Shown here in pieces: positions 35,176-47,400 of a stretch of DNA of 64,000 bases; position 1 is the first letter of the stretch; each line of letters starts with the position of its first letter. This DNA comes from Paragonimus skrjabini miyazakii (taxonomy: Eukaryota; Platyhelminthes; Trematoda; Plagiorchiida; Troglotrematidae): positions 9,505 through 73,504 of the forward strand of contig JTDE01001565.1 of assembly GCA_014338405.1 (NCBI GenBank). Direction: 5' to 3'. The notes beneath the pieces were generated by a model. It did not search any database. It was given only the letters and a program-made list of their open reading frames with translations, and had not been told where the DNA came from. A program made the translations under genes and the position numbers.

Positions 35176-38118
35176 GAATCGTTTTTACAGAATTCATCGT
35201 TCTGGTAAGGTGTGAATTATAGTTATATCAATAACGCAACCCCACGGCGAACTAATCCGCTCATCCCTCTCCGCGTAAAACGGAAGAGTTGGGCGCTGCA
35301 ATAAGACTGTACTTTTAGGCCAAACGACCATGACCTGGTCATCACTATGTGCACCATTAGTCGTGTCCACTAAACTTAACCCTCACTTGCTAGAAATGAA
35401 CACAGAACAGAGCGCAACAAGAACACTAGTGGGCGTGATATACATCGACACGTAGTCGAAAGGTGGGACATCAACATACGTGCAAAACCCCAGAGTGTGT
35501 GGATGAACATAGAACGCACATACTGAGATTGGGATTCGGGAGAATCGGGATTTCGCGTTAAGATTTAAAAAAATGGCTCGAGAAATCGAAGAATGTCATA
35601 GAGTACGGTAAATAACGAACGAACTCTCCACTACCAGTTCTAAATCGGATCGGCTATCACTTGCATACACGCACACAGTATGAGTAGACTAGTCAATAAA
35701 TATGCTATCTCAATAGAGCTCGGCTGATGTGAATACCTCCACTGGTCAAGAATGCTTGGCATAAATTAGCACAGTTATATCGGACGGAACGCTAAAGTAA
35801 CTGGCATTAGACACAAGAAAGTGCTCAATGCATCAACGTGTACGAGTCAGGAGACAGGCCGAGTTCTAACTTGCAACCATGAGACAAACGATGGTGATGA
35901 TACAATCTATCCGCCTTGAAACACAACGGGTTACTGCACCTTTGGGACAGTTACACTGTAAACTAGGTCATAACATGTACATGGTTTTCACGATAGATCA
36001 CCGCGTAGACTGAGTGTTACCAGAGATCTCGAGGAAGCTCAGTGGAAGAACGATCACAAACAACAATCGCACAGTTGTAGTGGATCAATCTACTGGTTAG
36101 GTTTAAATAATTTCGCAAACGTACGATCGGTGTGTGTCTTATCGTGTTGTACAGCAATCAACGCTTCGTGGTGCAACGAGTAAAGTAATACCCGCCAAGA
36201 GAGACAAATTCCGTACGAATGCCATTTTCGATCAGTCCCACAGAGCTTCTATAGAAAGCCAGGAACCTTGAGGGAGACTGTCCATCAAATACGACCGCGG
36301 ACCACCATCACCACTCTGAGTTGATTAAGTTTACTTGGAAAAAATACCACGGTGTTCAGCACCGCTACTTTATCCAACAAAATCAGTTCAATCTACGCGA
36401 GAAAGCTGCCTTGAGCATCTGCAAACAACAAGTTTGTTCTAGGTCATTGATGCCAATATGTTACAGGCTGAAAACGAAACGTTACTCGGTTAAGTGCATC
36501 TAAAACCAGAGAACAACGGCGAATCATAAGTCCGTGATCTCCATCCTATTTAATTATGTGAAGCGTACAATAATAAAGTGTTCTGGCACAAGTTTACCCA
36601 ATATAGTACGTAATTCATGTACGTAAACAATTCGTAAACGGCATAAAATATCCAACCACATTTAAATTCCATTGCACCAGCTGTGCATCGAGTTACACGT
36701 TTTAGCAATATTGAGAGCAAAACACGCACAGACAACCCAATAAACACTGAAGTACGGAACAGGCTGCATTTGACACACCAGAAGTCACCACAGGTAAAAT
36801 ATTGCGGTTTTTTTTATATTTCTCAAACAGCACTATTTAATATACATCGAGATCTTGTCTATCAGTTTGAAGTTGCCAACACATAAATGTGCAACAACTT
36901 GACAGAGAAGCAAAACTGCACAGAGAGGGCGAAGCCTGGAAAGAATTAATTAATTAAAGACAACAAAATTCATGAGCAAGTACGAGTGATTTTTCAATGA
37001 GCACGTTGTTTTAAACCATCCCATGATTTTGTGGTGGCAACGCATGGAAAGAGGTCAAAATTGGCACCAACGGCGTGAATCTTTTAGAAACAGTGCATGA
37101 AACGCAGTACCAGTTACACAACATTCGACCAGGAGCACTTCATCAACGGACTTCCGTTATCTAATCAAATGTGTTTCCTGTTAATGAATAATATAAAAGA
37201 GACACACAGGCTAAGTTGTTTCCCCCAAGACAGATTTTGTTTGTTCCCATCAATCGTTTTTTTGGGAGAAAAGAGTACTGGAAACATTCGCAACATCTAA
37301 AAGGAAGTTTGGAGAATGTGTTCATGTGCAACAAGGCATTAAAGCCACAGCCAGTAACCAAGTTTAACCACGATTGTATATATATTTAAAAAGGGGCACA
37401 AACTGAGTAGTGAACGACTTATTGTGACTTTTCAAATCCACACTAGTATCCGTCATCAAACAAATGAATGTGTTGGAATGAGATTGTTCTGCAGTTCACC
37501 ATGTTCGCCTGTCGGTCTGTCTTCATTCGTTTTTCGTTTCAGTTGACGTAGTGGCTGTCTATATCTACGTGTCGATTGAACGAACTCCGCGAATAGACAG
37601 CCTCCATACATATATATACAAGAAATGAGTCGCAAACCTTAGCCCGTAGGAAGAAACGAGCCCGTATCAAAAGTATCTAATCATAACACTGTTGCTCAAC
37701 CCTCCTATATAAAAATCAATATGAACCAACAAGCAAGTCTGATAGGTATAGGATATTTCGAAGAAAAACCATACATCTCGATGATTATCACGGCAAAATC
37801 AACAGGAGCAAAGTATCTTTAACAGTAAGTAAATAAATAAGTAGATAATTCCGAGTATCCGGATAATGTAAAACTCGTTGGTGTGAATGCAAAGTTAATA
37901 CATACTCTAACGTAAGATAATATTGAGCGCTGAGATGTATAAGCATGTATATGAGAAAAACGCGGCCATCACAATGGCAATGCGTCACAAAAAAAAAGAG
38001 AAAAACGAACAACAAGATCAAAGCCGCTTGAAATATAAAAGAAATATATATATATATACTCATCTTACAACCCCACACACCTAAGAAAACACAGTAAATA
38101 ATCAAAGCAACCTATAGC
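35176..38118. other. sequence downstream of the phosphodiesterase gene; no gene recognised
   Basis: It contains the 3' flank (and presumably the 3' UTR) of the phosphodiesterase, whose stop codon is at 38121-38119. I could not identify a convincing AATAAA on the minus strand close to the stop. A short AT run lies at 38042-38059. Confidence 0.4.
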
Positions 38119-38466
38119 CTATTTTGTACAAGAAGATGGATCTGTTGGCACCGTCGAATCGACTAGACCGCCACCGACCGTGGTGGAGGCTACAGATGAG
38201 ATTCGCCTGGCTGGCGTAGATTCCAGCGGTCGGGAGGAAACAATTTGACGTACGCGGGTCGAATTCATGGTGCCTAAGCGAGTGGCGTGTGGGAGACGGA
38301 TGATTGAAATGGGCCTGGTTGAAAGGGTACCAGCAGGGTATGCATCTGGGATGCCAAACAATGACTCAGGCACCTCGTGACCTTCCATTAGATGAGACCA
38401 ACATGCACGATTACGAACACAGCCATCAAGGAGAGGTTGAAGTGCGTCGGATACCTGAACGATCGC
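38119..38466 (-). CDS. PDE exon g: last exon with divergent C-terminal tail
   Basis: Acceptor CCTTGTAG, phase 0; ends at TAG (38121-38119). It starts AIVQVSDALQPLLDGCVRNR, the last conserved helix of the catalytic domain, then ACWSHLMEG. About 85 further residues are rich in Ser, Thr, Pro and Arg with no recognised motif, ending SSCTK. This tail is longer than that of many family members and may be worm-specific. The intron before it is 5.8 kb and is packed with transposon fragments. Confidence 0.92.
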   Translation of the reverse strand, partial: AIVQVSDALQPLLDGCVRNRACWSHLMEGHEVPESLFGIPDAYPAGTLSTRPISIIRLPHATRLGTMNSTRVRQIVSSRPLESTPARRISSVASTTVGGGLVDSTVPTDPSSCTK

Positions 38467-41400
38467 CTACAAGGATGTTTGTATAAAGTACACAATGTGA
38501 ACGCCAAGTTAGCTGGTAAATGAGTCAACATCATAATGTATTGTGACCCTGAATGTTTTTTATCAAAAGGATTTCAGTAGAAAAAGACAACGTCCAAGTA
38601 TTAGTCTGTGACAAAGTCGAGCCAAATTACCAACGACTTCAGCACACAGAATAAGATAATCAAACCGCATTACAACATTGTTAGGAAGCGATTTAGGTTC
38701 TTCACTAAGCATCTACACAAGAAAAGACCTCTCAAAGATTGATGCATAGTTCGAAATACGGTTCACTGTAGACAGCAAAACGTAGTCAACAAATAAGGGT
38801 TAACAACGACACCAATGACATGAGCTTCTGACAGTGAACAATTGCCACTGTGGAAACTAAAACAATAGGGCCATTTCCGTTGACAGTTCAACAGGCAAGA
38901 AGAGATTAGGTGAAGCGATTAAATCTGGGAACCAAATAACTGATTTACAAAGGAAGGTGAAATGATCTCAGAAGAACTTCGCTACTCATGAATTAACCAA
39001 ACAACAACTAAATCCGACTGACTACCTTCCCCTACGGTGCGTTTCCACAATCGCAGCTTGTTTGATTGAAAAACATTGGACTCTCAGTTATAGTATGAGT
39101 GACAGTCAGTCAATTCCGTTCGAAATCCGGACCACAGTAGATTATCAATTAGTCACGAACCCACGGAATTAAGAAAATGCAGATGATCACCGAAACCTAC
39201 TGTACAGTCTCCAGTAACGGATTGTGTCAATTAGTGGATCTAAACTAACCAAGTTCGGTTGCTCATCGAACGCTCAAATCACCAAACGTCGCAGGCGAAT
39301 CCGTCAATATTTACGACAATCTCAAACCTCTGTCATTATTCGAAAGTCCGATACTTCCATGACTAAATCTACTACAAGCGACAGTAACCAGATAAGACAT
39401 CAATGTTTCACACAGTGCATCCTCGGGCTAAGCATGATCCTCACCGACAGGTGAGTCACATTTTTGGGCCACCACCTCATGATGGACGCCAAAACACCTG
39501 ACCTTATGTTGCCTCGTCAATCAGATTGTTGAATCAGGTATATCAGCTGAAACCTTCAAGTCAAACTTTATCGGAGATAAGGATGAGCAGAGTAGCCGTT
39601 CCCTTGGCAGCTACATAATTCAATCGCTAACCGTTTTTTGGTCTATTGTACTACTTCATGTTTCTAACATTCATGCATCTATAGATCATGTTATAAAATG
39701 AAAGAAAAACTGGTAAACATTGGCGAGTTGATAGTCCGCAGTCTCCATAAAACAGACTAATCAGCTACTGTAACGAGTAGTTTACCACATATGCACTTTG
39801 TGTACTGCCTGTCTGAAACGTGTAAAATCTATTCCAGCGAAAGCTATTCATTTAACCCCAACCTTAAATGATTGTCGTTCCAAACCCCATTTTCTCATAG
39901 CAGAGAATGTGAGTAAAGCCAAACTTACTGTCAAACTGAATTGTAATGCAAATACCCCTTTGGTCCATTAATATACAACGTGTATTTAATTGTGTGCTGT
40001 CAGAAATGGCGTCTACATAACCGCAAATCGGAAAATCGTTAATTGCCCTTCACATCAACGTAAGCATCAGTGAGCAGTTGTTCACATACAGTCTAGAATG
40101 TGCTCTAAGGCAAACCGGCCGGCCTTTTGAGGCGCATTACTTAAAAGCCATTGTATTAAAGGCTCTGACCTATACTGCTACCTTGACATGGTGGTCGGTC
40201 TTGTGTACTGTTTCGATCCGGCGGGCTATGCTGATCAGGACTCCGGTCCTTCCAGGTGCAACCTTGTCAGACAGGCCAAACGGGAGCAGTCAGATGAAAA
40301 GCAGTTACACTCATAGGATTGTATGTCGCACTACTGACCGCGTAGGAGTGCTTAGGCAATGAGGCACGATCCTATGGGCATACAGCAGAACTATTTTTAT
40401 AGTTGTGACACTGCTGTCTTCCGTATCAGGAAGAAGGGGGGTAGATAAGGTACCCTCAAACAAAGAGCACTCTGATCGCCCAACCGTTGACCGTGACCGT
40501 CAGCGTATTATCCAATACGGTCGAAAAAAACATCTGGCTTCTCTCAAAAGCCTGAAGTAATTTCGAGTACATCCACTGTGCGCAGCAGTGCACAAAACAA
40601 GACGTCAATGTCTTATTCACTGCGCCCTCGGGCTGGGCAAGCCCCTCACCGCCAATCTAGTCAAATTCTTGAGTCATTAGCTCTGAATGCGGTCCCTCAA
40701 GAAAACCCTGTACCACGTTGCTTTGCCGGTCAAACTTTTGAGTCAGAGACTCGAGGTGGGGTCCCTCAAGTCAAGCCCCTACCGGGGCATAAACAGCCGG
40801 GAAGTATCAGAAGTTGTTCTCCCGACAGTGACATAATTCACCCAACACGATTTCCTCATACTATTTCACCTCCCATGTCTTCTAACTTCCATGTGCCTTC
40901 GGGCGATAATTGTTTTCTGAGGCCAAGACAACTGGTAAACACTGACGCCCTCAATGCCCGCACTCTCCGAGAAGTAGATCAGTAAGCTATTCTGGCAAGT
41001 GCTCTCTCAAGTTTGGAGCTTGATGTGTGCTGCGTGTCGGGGACGGAAGTCTGGACTGGATCCCAGTGAACATTCGTTTAGGCGCTGTCAAACTCAAAAA
41101 ATGGGTTGAAGTTTGTCAATACAAACCAGAAAAACGTTGCATATTCATCAAATCGGCGTATGTTCTAACGGAGAGCTATTCAGATGTTACCAAGGATGTG
41201 TTCTACGACGCCCTCGGTGATCTTTTGAGGCCAACTTAACACTCAGGTGATTGTAATCCTCAGCTTGGCCGGTGTTGTACTGGCCTGCCGATGGGTGTAA
41301 ATGAGACCATATCTGAAAAGGATGGTTCACTTGTCACCTGCCAATCGCGCCAACTTGACAAGCGGGCTAAACATTTCGAACAGTTCGGTTGGCCACAACC

Positions 41401-44400
41401 AAACCATGCAGACGACGAGACCCGAATGGTCAGCTACTGCGTTTCAGACGGCCTTTCGTCGTAAACAGAAATGGCCCTACAGCTTAGGTTAGTGAAGCGT
41501 TACAAAGCTCTTGGACAAGACATCTTCTCCCGTGATTCGCCAGCTTCTTGAAGCGGACGCCGGTTTAGCTGAACGGACAGGTTTATCAGTTAATGAGAGT
41601 GTAGAACCTCCGGAGTATTGCTTACAGTCTACCTCATTTAAGTACAGAAACTGCTTGTAAATTAATGGCACACAAATCCCTCTCATCAGTACATCAAATT
41701 TATGATTGAGCGCGAATTAATGGACCACGAGCTGAGTTTTATAGACTGCAGAATAAGCAGAAGAGCCGACGGTAACCTGGACACAGGCGTGCACAGAAAA
41801 GACAACCACTATAATCATCTTTAGCTCAGAACACCCCATGTGCACCAAGAAAGCAGTTGTATCCAGTTTGTTTCATAAAGCCTTGTCATTAATCATTTCC
41901 GAGGACGAGATTTCGAAGGAAGACAAGATTGACTGACAGGTACCGGTTACTGTGACAAAATTTTACGTCCAATTCAGGAGCTACCTTGTAACAAGATCAA
42001 CCAGTCCAGGAATTGGCTGTCGATTATCGTTATTCCGTACAGAGACCGCCAACCGTAGGGTGAAATGGCGTGGCGATCAGCCAACAACGCAGTACGAAAT
42101 ATGAAGACCTTGACTGCTCCACTGAGCGAAGTGGGTAGGTGTCGCCTGCCTGGATGGGGTCTTTGTGACCACCCAAACCGCCGATCAGAAACGCTATGTG
42201 AGATGGCAGTATGCCGTAGTCATTGGCGTACCTGCATCCATACCATTTCTAGTTCAGCCACTTAGTCTTCTTTTATTAATGTTTCGCCTTCTTANNNNNN
42301 NNNNNNNNNNNNNNNNNNNNNNNNNNNNNNNNNNNNNNNNNNNNNNNNNNNNNNNNNNNNNNNNNNNNNNNNNNNNNNNNNNNNNNNNNNNNNNGTCATT
42401 GGCGTACCTGCATCCATACCATTTCTAGTTCAGCCACTTAGTCTTCTTTTATTAATGTTTCGCCTTCTTAGTAACGATTTTCCATTTAAGATATTTCACG
42501 TCACTGTGGAGGTGAGCGGCTGTCGGAGCCACAATACACTCTGATCAGCTTTATGGTGGTGATAATTATGTACCAAAAGGCGCTTTGAATGCTCAACTTG
42601 GTAGCCTTTCCACAGAAGAAAAACGTATGAATGGCGTGTATGATGCAAAAGCGCAAAGCATTGAGATGTGAAATCACTATAAATGTATGGACTACGGTCC
42701 CCATACTTCGAGTACCACAGTTCAACACGATGCAAGACATCGTGCATTATGAAAACCACTCTTTGTCCCTCAGTCATAGAGGCAAATAGATCACACAGCC
42801 GTCAATTCAGGTGGCGTCACCATGTTAACAACCGCAGAGAATGTCACAGCAACTGTCTAGACTCAGATCATATTTTGTTGTGTTTGTTACGATTTACCGT
42901 TCAAAAAGGTGATCCAAGTATGCGTGAGAAAGAACAGACATCGGGCTAGTCTGTATCACATCCGAATTACCAATGGGTTAAATAGTAAGCCGACTCATCA
43001 AACCCAGGGAAAGCCAGAACAGGTAGAACGTCGACCCGGTGGTGAGTGCACTGATGAGGCTTGGAACATCGGCAATCTTATATGTAAGTAACGGTCGTGG
43101 CATTCTTGGACCTAAATGCTGCCTTTGATTCTGCTGCTCACATCGTCCTCTGGAACTGTATCATTCACAAAGGAATTTCAGATAAACAAGTGAAGCAGCC
43201 AACATCTTTGCGTCATAACTCCCCAGGCAAAATGGACAACTGTCTCGCGTGTTCACTAATCCTAGTGTCGTTTATAAGCGACGTTCTATATAATTGAACA
43301 GTGCCACGGACACCATCATGAAGGGTGCGCTTGATAATTTTAATCCTCCGACATCCGGTTTCATCCACACACTAAGCGAACCAACAAGGACTATGCGAAC
43401 GATAGTGTTCCGCTGAGCTCTGTTCTGAAGTCATGTAGACAATGCGTAATAAGATGAACGACTCAGGTGGTCTGTATGGAATGCGCCTCCCAATTTCAAT
43501 AACTTCAAGATTGGAGCGTATACACGCTGGTCTTTTTATTGCGAGCAATTCGTTTAAGATCGTTCCACATTTTGTGCCAGCAGTATCTTGTCAGCTCGTA
43601 ATGTCGCCGATGAGGTGGTAGGCAGAAAAGCGAAGTTGCGTACTAGTTTCACGCGCTTTACATGCCTGCCCAACGTTAACCGTATTGTGTTCTGTCGACA
43701 GAGATCATGAGGAGTCGGGTAACGACGTAGTCACCAAATATAAAGACCGTGACTGCACTCTTGATAAAGTCGGAAGGTGTCATCTGCCTGGTTGGAGACC
43801 CCATGATCATTAAAATCGCTGAATAGAAACGCTACCTAACAAGCAGTGTGTCGGAATTCACGACATTTACAGTTATTTCATTCAGCTTTGCTTCCATAGA
43901 CTTATATCGTGTTTAACCTTATTTCATGGGCTTTTTTTTACTATTTTCTTTTGTGACAAAATATTTGGTCCAAAACACGGTGCAACAGGCGGCTCTAATA
44001 TCACCTTACCATGTTCATGTTTGTATGAGTGAATAGATAAACTGTTATACATCGTTGCTCCAATGGATGACCTATGTTAACGAGGGAGAAACGTAACCTT
44101 TGAAATATGTTTCAGTTTCTGTTATATCCTTCATCAGTAACACTGAAATACAGAGCGTGTTATTGGGAACATCCTTAACACAATACAATATACAGATGTA
44201 CTGAGCAAAATCGTCTTGGCAACTCTTCGAACCAACAAAGTAAGGAGTACTTACCTTGTAGATGGGTAGGCAGACAGAATCGATGAAGTTCAGTTGAAGA
44301 TTTGGCAACTCTGACAATCTATTCCGATCCATCAAGTCCTACAACAGATAATTACAAGAAGAGATAATGATGTAATGATAATTGTTTCGTATGGCTAAAA

Positions 44401-47400
44401 CAGCAAATATACGGAAAGAAAAACACAAGAGGATAACTGTCAACCATATAAAATGCGCGTATGAGAAAGTATGCTCGACTGAGATTTGGTTGAACTATTC
44501 TGAAGTATTCGTACGTAACTTATTCAGAGAATGTACTAGTTATCAGCCGGTTCTTATGTTCCGGTTAATAGTTGAGTAGGCAATCGATGGAAGTTTTATA
44601 GCGAGGCCATAATGAAAATATGGCAGTAATGGGGGATAGTCGTAATTAAAAAATACCCTCTATTTCGATGATTCACTATCGTATCGGAAACAATCTAACA
44701 TCTTACCAGGCAAAGTCCAGAGCTATTCTGTGAGTTGAAACCATAAAGCGTAAAACTAGATAGAGTTGTGCACTGGCGACGGGATTTTCGAAGCAATAAA
44801 GATTCCTAATTTCAAACAGACGTCGGTAATCAAAGTGTATACACGTCGTCATCAATGAGAAAAGTCAAACTTACAAAATGGTATGAGCTTGAAACTCACT
44901 AGCGATTTTCCATATTCCCATGTACCCAGTTAATGACACTTGTAAGGCGATAGTAAACATAACAAGATTACTAGTCATATGAATCCCTACGGATTACAAA
45001 ATAGTGGTTTACCAATAAAAATATTACTTGAAACACTGGGTTCTCTTTAATAACTTCATCTATGCCGTAAGAAGACATATGTTGCGATATGTTAACATTT
45101 CGTTTACTCTCATCAGTCGCAAACGTAAAACATGCAGGTTAAATATGACACACAAATACAGATAGACAGGGTACAGACACGCATACAGTCACACCACACA
45201 TAATGTCCTCACTACCACGGCAACCCTATGGGTTCTTTTGATGTAACGATATTTTGAACCATAAGATTGATGAGAGTAAACGAAATGTTAACATATCGAA
45301 ACATATGTCTTCTTACTGCACTGATGAAAAAGATTACTAATAAAAATAGGATGTTTATAAACGGGAGCTAGATGTGAAAAAATTTTGCTAAGCAAACTTT
45401 CAATCGACATCAATACCTAAAAATGAACACGGTTATCGACAATAGGTGAGCTAAAAAAAAAACTCACTCGCGGTTGTGTATGCAATTCGCTTTTCTCCAA
45501 ATCACCTTGTTCAAAAAACTCAGCTGTCACGAGTTCCGCCGTCTGTGTAGTGAACAAAAGCAAACAGAATATACAAATAGGCTAAACAACTAGTGGACGT
45601 GGTTAAAGTGGCTGCATGTGGTATTGTACCCGAAAGCACTGCAGATAATCAGAAAAGACTGCACATCAGCCGTGGGAATGATGTGAAGTGCCGTATCGTT
45701 AATATCATTACAATCAGCAACAGTAACATTCTATTGATTAACTGTTTAGTAACAACTAAAACTACACAATGGTTAAATTAGAGATGTTGCATGAAACGCA
45801 ATCGATTGGCCTAAAGCTCAAGGCGTATATATATATATATATATATAATATATATGAAAGACTTGAACGGGTACGGCAACCATCAAAAAAGTAATCAGTC
45901 TAGATTCCCTCTCCTTGTGACTCACCGAATCGGTTGCCAGACACGTCAATGGCACGAATGTTGCTATTGTTTAGTAAGAGTGCATGTGAAGCAGAAGCGA
46001 ACGATGAAGCACGTGCTACCTTGCTTTCATTTTAAACGCTGACTTCTGTTTCCATCTTGATGTTGATGATATGGAGTTAGAGAGAACCCATGAAATAAAG
46101 CGTACTCTTCCAACTAGGCTTTACTCTTTTTATCATGAGTGTACAACGGCTAAGCATCAGTATAATCCACTAATGCAATACTGCTCACGAAAATGACATT
46201 AAACTTGACTTGGGAAAAAAATCGGGTTCGTTTAGGATGTACCGAGTTCAAGCGCAGCTAAATACGGTAGGCGAATAGCTGCCTGAATGTAAATACGTAT
46301 CGAAGGTAGACAGACAGGTCACGCACCTAGTGGGACAGATGAGCCGTTGTAAAGTTAGACATGTAATAAAGCGGAATAGTTGCAAATCTGACAGACATCG
46401 TCCATCGAATAAACGAAAAGCATTGTAGTGGTCATACATGACCCTTGACTTGCATGAAAAGGCGTTTGCGCGGATGATGAACCACTCATGATTCACTTTA
46501 ATGACTCAATCATAAGACAGTTCAGTAGTAAGCGAGTACCAATGCTTGTCATCCTGAACTGCACGAGAAACAGACCAAGACAGACGGCTTTGCGAATAAA
46601 AATTCATGAACATAAGTTTGGAACCGACACAATGGCTGAATGGAATACAGGTCAACTGTATAATCCCAAAAACAACCAGCGCGTACAAGTGAATATGTTT
46701 GCTTGCTACCGTTTTCGCAATAATCTAGGTCTTGACAACACCAATTTTTCTGGACAGAACACAGCAATCAATTTAACCAGATTCATGGTAAAAACGCTGT
46801 CCAAGAAGTCTGCAAACAATAAATTCTATTTTTACTCACTAGAGGACTGGTTCAACCTAGCCTTCTTCAAGATAAACCATTAATCCCAGGCTTCAATTCT
46901 GTACGAACTCATCAATATCACACATTCCTGCCACGACTCGGATAGGAACTCCGGCCAGTGAAAACCCCGTTGACCACTGCGCCATTGAATTTACACTAAA
47001 TGCGACCGAATTATCGTATCGAAGACCTAAACCACTTCCGCCTGAAAGTAATGATCATAACTGTTCTTATATGATGAGACTGTGCGTAAGTGATATCGAT
47101 TTACTTTCAGCAATTTAGCTGACTATCTCATCGTAATACATGAAGTGTACAATGTAGTATGGTCGTAGATCTGGAGGTCTGTAATCCCAGTGCAAAGAAG
47201 TGTGAGATGTGTACGACCTCAATGATAAGAAAATAAAGACTACATACTAACAGGTGAAGAAGCATGATAGCTGGTTACCGTGGTGTTCGTTGTGCGAGAG
47301 CAACTTACCATTTTCTGTACAGGCCACGGCTTGGTGATTGCGGAAATGTCACAAGTGGTCATAAGCATACACCCAAGAAGGGACCGCTCGGTGACATCGC

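Larger units (their letters stand above)
42061..42470 (+). mobile_element. LINE 3' end, interrupted by an assembly gap
   Basis: KTLTAPLSEVGRCRLPGWG, then NRRSETLCEMAV and WRTCIHTI, is the usual C-terminal end of the fluke CR1/RTE-like LINE family (compare 43770-43860). The sequence runs into the 100-N gap and its last 76 bases are repeated after it. Confidence 0.7.
44339..45467. other. PDE intron e-f with an inverted repeat
   Basis: Contains the 49-bp inverted repeat described separately. Otherwise nothing is recognised. Confidence 0.6.

Noticed and set aside
42165..42428. 87-codon plus-strand frame spanning the second gap
   Set aside because: It consists of Ns plus the duplicated 76-bp flank and is not a gene.
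44092..44145. Minus-strand CTGATGAAGG ... GAAAC, reminiscent of a retroelement hammerhead
   Set aside because: The stem II arms do not pair and no closing stem I was found. It remains a possible fossil only.
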